64,000 nt of DNA from Shewanella gelidimarina (GTDB lineage: Bacteria > Pseudomonadota > Gammaproteobacteria > Enterobacterales > Shewanellaceae). Location of the stretch: the NCBI RefSeq assembly GCF_023283945.1, contig NZ_JAKIKW010000020.1, positions 1 to 64,000 of the forward strand, given 5' to 3'. This document shows, in pieces, positions 57,575 to 64,000 of the stretch (position 1 is the stretch's first letter; every line of letters starts with the position of its first letter). The position numbers and the translations under genes were made by a program. The notes under the pieces were generated by a model that did no database searches, was not told the origin of the DNA, and was given only the letters and a program-made list of their open reading frames with translations.

Positions 57575-58960
57575 GTGGCGGTTTCACTTTGGCAACAATG
57601 TATCGCAAGGCTGCAAGATGAGCTTTCTGCTCAGCAATTCAGTATGTGGATAAGACCGTTACAGGCAGAGATGGAAGGCGATACGCTTGTCATATATGCA
57701 CCTAACCGTTTCGTTTTAGATTGGGTTAGAGACAAATACCTTAATATCATTAATCAATTCTTTATTGAACAAATGGGTGCTGATGCGCCTAACTTGCGCT
57801 TTGATATAGGCAGTCGTCCATCGGCTAAGCCAATTGTGCAGGCGACTGCTTCGATCAGAAGTCGACCTGCGGTTAGACAAGCGGTAGAGAAACCTATTTT
57901 TAATACTCCGCATTCTGCTCCAGCGCCCTCGGCTAATCATCGTAGCAACATTAATCCGACCTACCAGTTTGATAACTTCGTTGAAGGTAAATCAAACCAA
58001 TTAGGTAAAGCGGCTGCAATGCAGGTTGCTGAGAATCCAGGCGGTGCTTACAACCCACTGTTTCTTTATGGCGGTACAGGTTTGGGTAAAACCCACCTTT
58101 TGCACGCCGTGGGTAATGGCATTATTAAGAACAAGCCTGATGCTAAAGTGGTTTACATGCATTCAGAGCGTTTTGTACAGGACATGGTTAAAGCCCTACA
58201 AAACAATGCAATTGAAGAATTTAAGCGTTACTACCGCAGTGTTGATGCACTCTTTATTGATGACATTCAATTCTTTGCCAACAAAGATCGTTCACAAGAA
58301 GAATTTTTCCATACCTTTAACGCACTATTAGAAGGTAATCATCAGATCATTCTGACGTCAGATAAGTATCCAAAAGAGATCGACGGTGTTGAAGATCGTC
58401 TTAAATCTCGTTTCGGTTGGGGCTTAACGGTTGCTATTGAACCACCTGAACTAGAAACTCGTGTGGCGATCTTGATGCGCAAAGCGCAAGAGAGTGGCAT
58501 TAACTTACCTGATGAAGTGGCATTCTTTATTGCTAAGCGTTTGCGTTCTAATGTTCGTGAGCTTGAAGGCGCGTTAAACCGTGTTATCGCTAATGCGAAC
58601 TTTACCGGTCGTCCAATTACTATCGATTTCGTCCGCGAAGCATTACGTGACTTACTTGCGCTGCAAGAAAAGCTGGTCACTATCGATAATATTCAAAAAA
58701 CCGTGGCTGAGTACTATAAAATTAAAATGGCTGATATGTTGTCGAAGCGTCGTTCACGCAGTGTGGCACGTCCAAGACAAATGGCGATGGCATTATCAAA
58801 AGAACTTACCAACCAAAGCTTGCCTGAGATTGGTGATGCATTTGGTGGCCGTGACCATACAACCGTTTTACATGCATGTCGTAAAATTGCGCAGTTGCGT
58901 GAAGAAAGTCATGACATTAAAGAAGATTATGCTAACTTGATAAGAACCTTATCTTCTTAA
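57575..58960 (+). CDS. dnaA: Chromosomal replication initiator DnaA
   Basis: A 461-residue AAA+ initiator. Domain I is [20 protein letters not shown]. Domain II is a variable P/S-rich linker (about 85-130). Domain III has Walker [10 protein letters not shown] (about 166-174) and FIDDIQFF. Domain IV carries the DnaA-box-binding [15 protein letters not shown]. The start is GTG at 57575 with GGGGA upstream. Confidence 0.98.
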   Translation: MAVSLWQQCIARLQDELSAQQFSMWIRPLQAEMEGDTLVIYAPNRFVLDWVRDKYLNIINQFFIEQMGADAPNLRFDIGSRPSAKPIVQATASIRSRPAVRQAVEKPIFNTPHSAPAPSANHRSNINPTYQFDNFVEGKSNQLGKAAAMQVAENPGGAYNPLFLYGGTGLGKTHLLHAVGNGIIKNKPDAKVVYMHSERFVQDMVKALQNNAIEEFKRYYRSVDALFIDDIQFFANKDRSQEEFFHTFNALLEGNHQIILTSDKYPKEIDGVEDRLKSRFGWGLTVAIEPPELETRVAILMRKAQESGINLPDEVAFFIAKRLRSNVRELEGALNRVIANANFTGRPITIDFVREALRDLLALQEKLVTIDNIQKTVAEYYKIKMADMLSKRRSRSVARPRQMAMALSKELTNQSLPEIGDAFGGRDHTTVLHACRKIAQLREESHDIKEDYANLIRTLSS

Positions 58961-58979
58961 TATCAGGGAGTTGAAACGA

Positions 58980-60080
58980 ATGAAATTTTCTATTGATAGG
59001 GATGCCCTATTAAAGCCACTTCAGTTAGTTAGTGGAGCGGTGGAGAGACGTCACAACTTGCCTATTCTGGCGAACCTTTTAGTAGAAGTAAGTGCTCACT
59101 CACTTAAGTTGACTGGCACCGATTTAGAAGTTGAATTGGTGGGTGAAGTTCAACTTGAGGGTGACGTCATTGAAGGGCGAACCACGGTTCCAGCGAAAAA
59201 ATTTCTAGATATTGTTAAGTCTTTACCTGATCTGGTCGAGCTTAAGATTGAACAGCAAGAAAACCGATTATTGTTACGTTCTGGTCGCAGCCGTTTTACG
59301 TTGGCAACCTTGCCTGCTGAAGAGTACCCGAATGTAGAAGCGTTTACAGCTGATATTGAATTTACCCTCAAGCAAGGCACGATGAAGTCCTTGATTGATG
59401 CGACTCAGTTCTCAATGGCTAATCAAGATGTACGTTACTACCTCAATGGCTTGTTATTAGAGACCGAAGGTAATGTTTTGCGTGCTATCGCAACCGATGG
59501 TCACCGTCTTGCTTTGAGTCATCGTATTATTGACGCCACTTTGCCTGAAAAGCAGGTAATTGTGCCGCGTAAAGGCGTGTTAGAGCTGATGCGCTCGTTC
59601 GAAGGTGATGATTTAGATGTCACCATCGCTATTGGTGACAACGCCATTAGAGCGACGACAGCGACTGCTGTGTTTACCAGTAAGCTGGTCGACGGACGTT
59701 TCCCTGATTATCGCCGAGTGTTGCCAAAAGGCGGCGATAAGATTGTTATTGCCAACCGTCTGCAGCTTAAACAGGCGTTGCTACGTGCTTCTATTTTATC
59801 GAATGAAAAGTTTCGTGGTGTGCGAGTACAGTTAGAAAACAACCTGATTAAGATCACTGCCAATAACCCTGAACAGGAAGAAGCGGAAGAGATCTTAGAT
59901 GTTGAATACGAAAACACCCCGTTAGAGATTGGTTTTAACGTCAGTTATTTACTGGATGTATTAAATAACTTACCTTCTGATGACGTGCGTATTACGCTTA
60001 TTGATGGTAATTCAAGCGCACTTATCGATAATCACATAGAGCAGAACTCTATGTATGTTGTTATGCCAATGCGTTTATAA
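58980..60080 (+). CDS. dnaN: DNA polymerase III beta clamp
   Basis: A 366-residue sliding clamp, the same length as in E. coli. MKFSIDRDALLKPLQLVSGA begins at the ATG 58980, nine bases after GGGAG; the in-frame TTG at 58971 lies too close to that site. The C-terminus NSMYVVMPMRL is canonical. Confidence 0.98.
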   Translation: MKFSIDRDALLKPLQLVSGAVERRHNLPILANLLVEVSAHSLKLTGTDLEVELVGEVQLEGDVIEGRTTVPAKKFLDIVKSLPDLVELKIEQQENRLLLRSGRSRFTLATLPAEEYPNVEAFTADIEFTLKQGTMKSLIDATQFSMANQDVRYYLNGLLLETEGNVLRAIATDGHRLALSHRIIDATLPEKQVIVPRKGVLELMRSFEGDDLDVTIAIGDNAIRATTATAVFTSKLVDGRFPDYRRVLPKGGDKIVIANRLQLKQALLRASILSNEKFRGVRVQLENNLIKITANNPEQEEAEEILDVEYENTPLEIGFNVSYLLDVLNNLPSDDVRITLIDGNSSALIDNHIEQNSMYVVMPMRL

Positions 60081-60196
60081 CAGACTGTTTTATTCTGCTT
60101 TAGAGACCAGATAAAGTACTTCGACACACCGTCGGCTTTATCTGGTATAAATGACCACTTCAGAAAAATCCTCCCCGTTGCATTTAAAGGGTATTA

Positions 60197-63713
<3,517 letters not shown>

Positions 63714-63747
63714 TCTTATTGCGATAGTACTAACCTTACAAATAGTG

Positions 63748-63777
63748 AAATCGGCGCATACTGCGCCGATTTTTTTT
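63748..63777 (+). terminator. Terminator of the dnaA–gyrB operon
   Basis: TCGGCGCA (63751-63758), TAC, TGCGCCGA (63762-63769), then eight T residues. It lies 35 bp after the gyrB stop. Confidence 0.95.
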
Positions 63778-63844
63778 GTTTTATTGCATACTAATATTAA
63801 CCACTGCCTTTAGTGATGGGTATTATTACACTCGGTCATCGAAA

Positions 63845-64000
63845 TTGTTCAAGAAAGCGTTTAAAAAACTGTTTAATATCAGAGATAAAGTAATTATAGA
63901 GAAGCCTAAAAGTTTCAGCGGTCAGGCTGAATACTCCCAAGCTATCTCATCTGTATCTCCAATAAACAATACTCCTCCAGCCATACCGCCTGTCGCGCCG
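63845..64000 (+). CDS. Start of an unidentified gene, cut by the window edge
   Basis: A frame from TTG 63845 (FKKAFKKLFNIRDKVIIEKP…) stays open to the end of the window (52 codons). It reads as a basic amphipathic start followed by a linker-like P/S/N-rich stretch. The frame is also open further upstream, so the true start is uncertain, and there is no clear ribosome site. Its position after gyrB suggests a conserved Shewanella gene, but the product cannot be named from this piece. Confidence 0.5.
   Translation, partial: MFKKAFKKLFNIRDKVIIEKPKSFSGQAEYSQAISSVSPINNTPPAIPPVAP

Overview
The window is the replication-origin region of a gammaproteobacterial chromosome, almost certainly a Shewanella. 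The order glmS–deoR–TonB receptor–glmU–atpCDGAHFEBI–parB–parA–rsmG–mnmG–oriC–mioC … mnmE–yidC–yidD–rnpA–rpmH–dnaA–dnaN–recF–gyrB is the Shewanella/Vibrio/E. coli-type origin layout. A standalone TonB receptor beside glmU, a Fur-controlled DUF2061 gene and MITE-like intergenic repeats also fit Shewanella.

Left part (1–10 kb). The window opens inside the promoter region of an rRNA operon that runs leftward off the edge: tandem P1 and P2 promoters are readable on the minus strand. Next come ccoG (cbb3 oxidase assembly), a small membrane protein, menB (menaquinone), a Fur-boxed DUF2061 gene, a CPA1 antiporter and the phosphate transporter pstSCAB. The Pho box of pst is separated from pstS by a MITE-like element. 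Two small proteins of unknown function follow.

Origin-left housekeeping block (10–29.6 kb, all minus strand, transcribed away from the origin). It carries glmS with an upstream DeoR-family regulator (clear operator-like repeats), a TonB receptor, glmU, a DsrE-like protein, the full F1Fo ATP synthase operon, parAB, rsmG and mnmG.

Origin (29.6–30.1 kb). The gap between mnmG and mioC is a classic oriC: an AT-rich 13-mer region, a dense run of GATC sites, and three perfect plus one near-perfect DnaA box. Two parS-like 16-mers lie to its right, in hrpB and at the end of recF, and match the parAB genes at 25–27 kb.

Accessory block (30.5–53.1 kb). It holds a degenerate 0.9-kb gap, a chemoreceptor, a LysE exporter, a lone prepilin, a DUF1186/SEC-C protein, a PLD-nuclease/helicase/DUF3427 protein with a broken second copy of its 3' end nearby, HrpB, a 600-bp convergent gap rich in GATC, and an 8.7-kb gene for a 2912-residue repeat surface protein. 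That protein carries a GlyGly-CTERM-like signal followed in frame by a second signal peptide and an outer-membrane barrel. Then come a phage-tail-collar (microcystin-dependent-protein-like) gene, a GNAT acetyltransferase and a DUF6916-like gene. This is where non-core and possibly new biology sits.

Right part (53–64 kb) is the conserved mnmE–yidC–yidD–rnpA–rpmH block (minus strand), the GATC-rich dnaA promoter, and dnaA–dnaN–recF–gyrB (plus strand), ending with the 5' end of an unidentified gene. No tRNA, CRISPR array or complete insertion sequence was seen. All assignments come from reading sequence and motifs; no database search was run.
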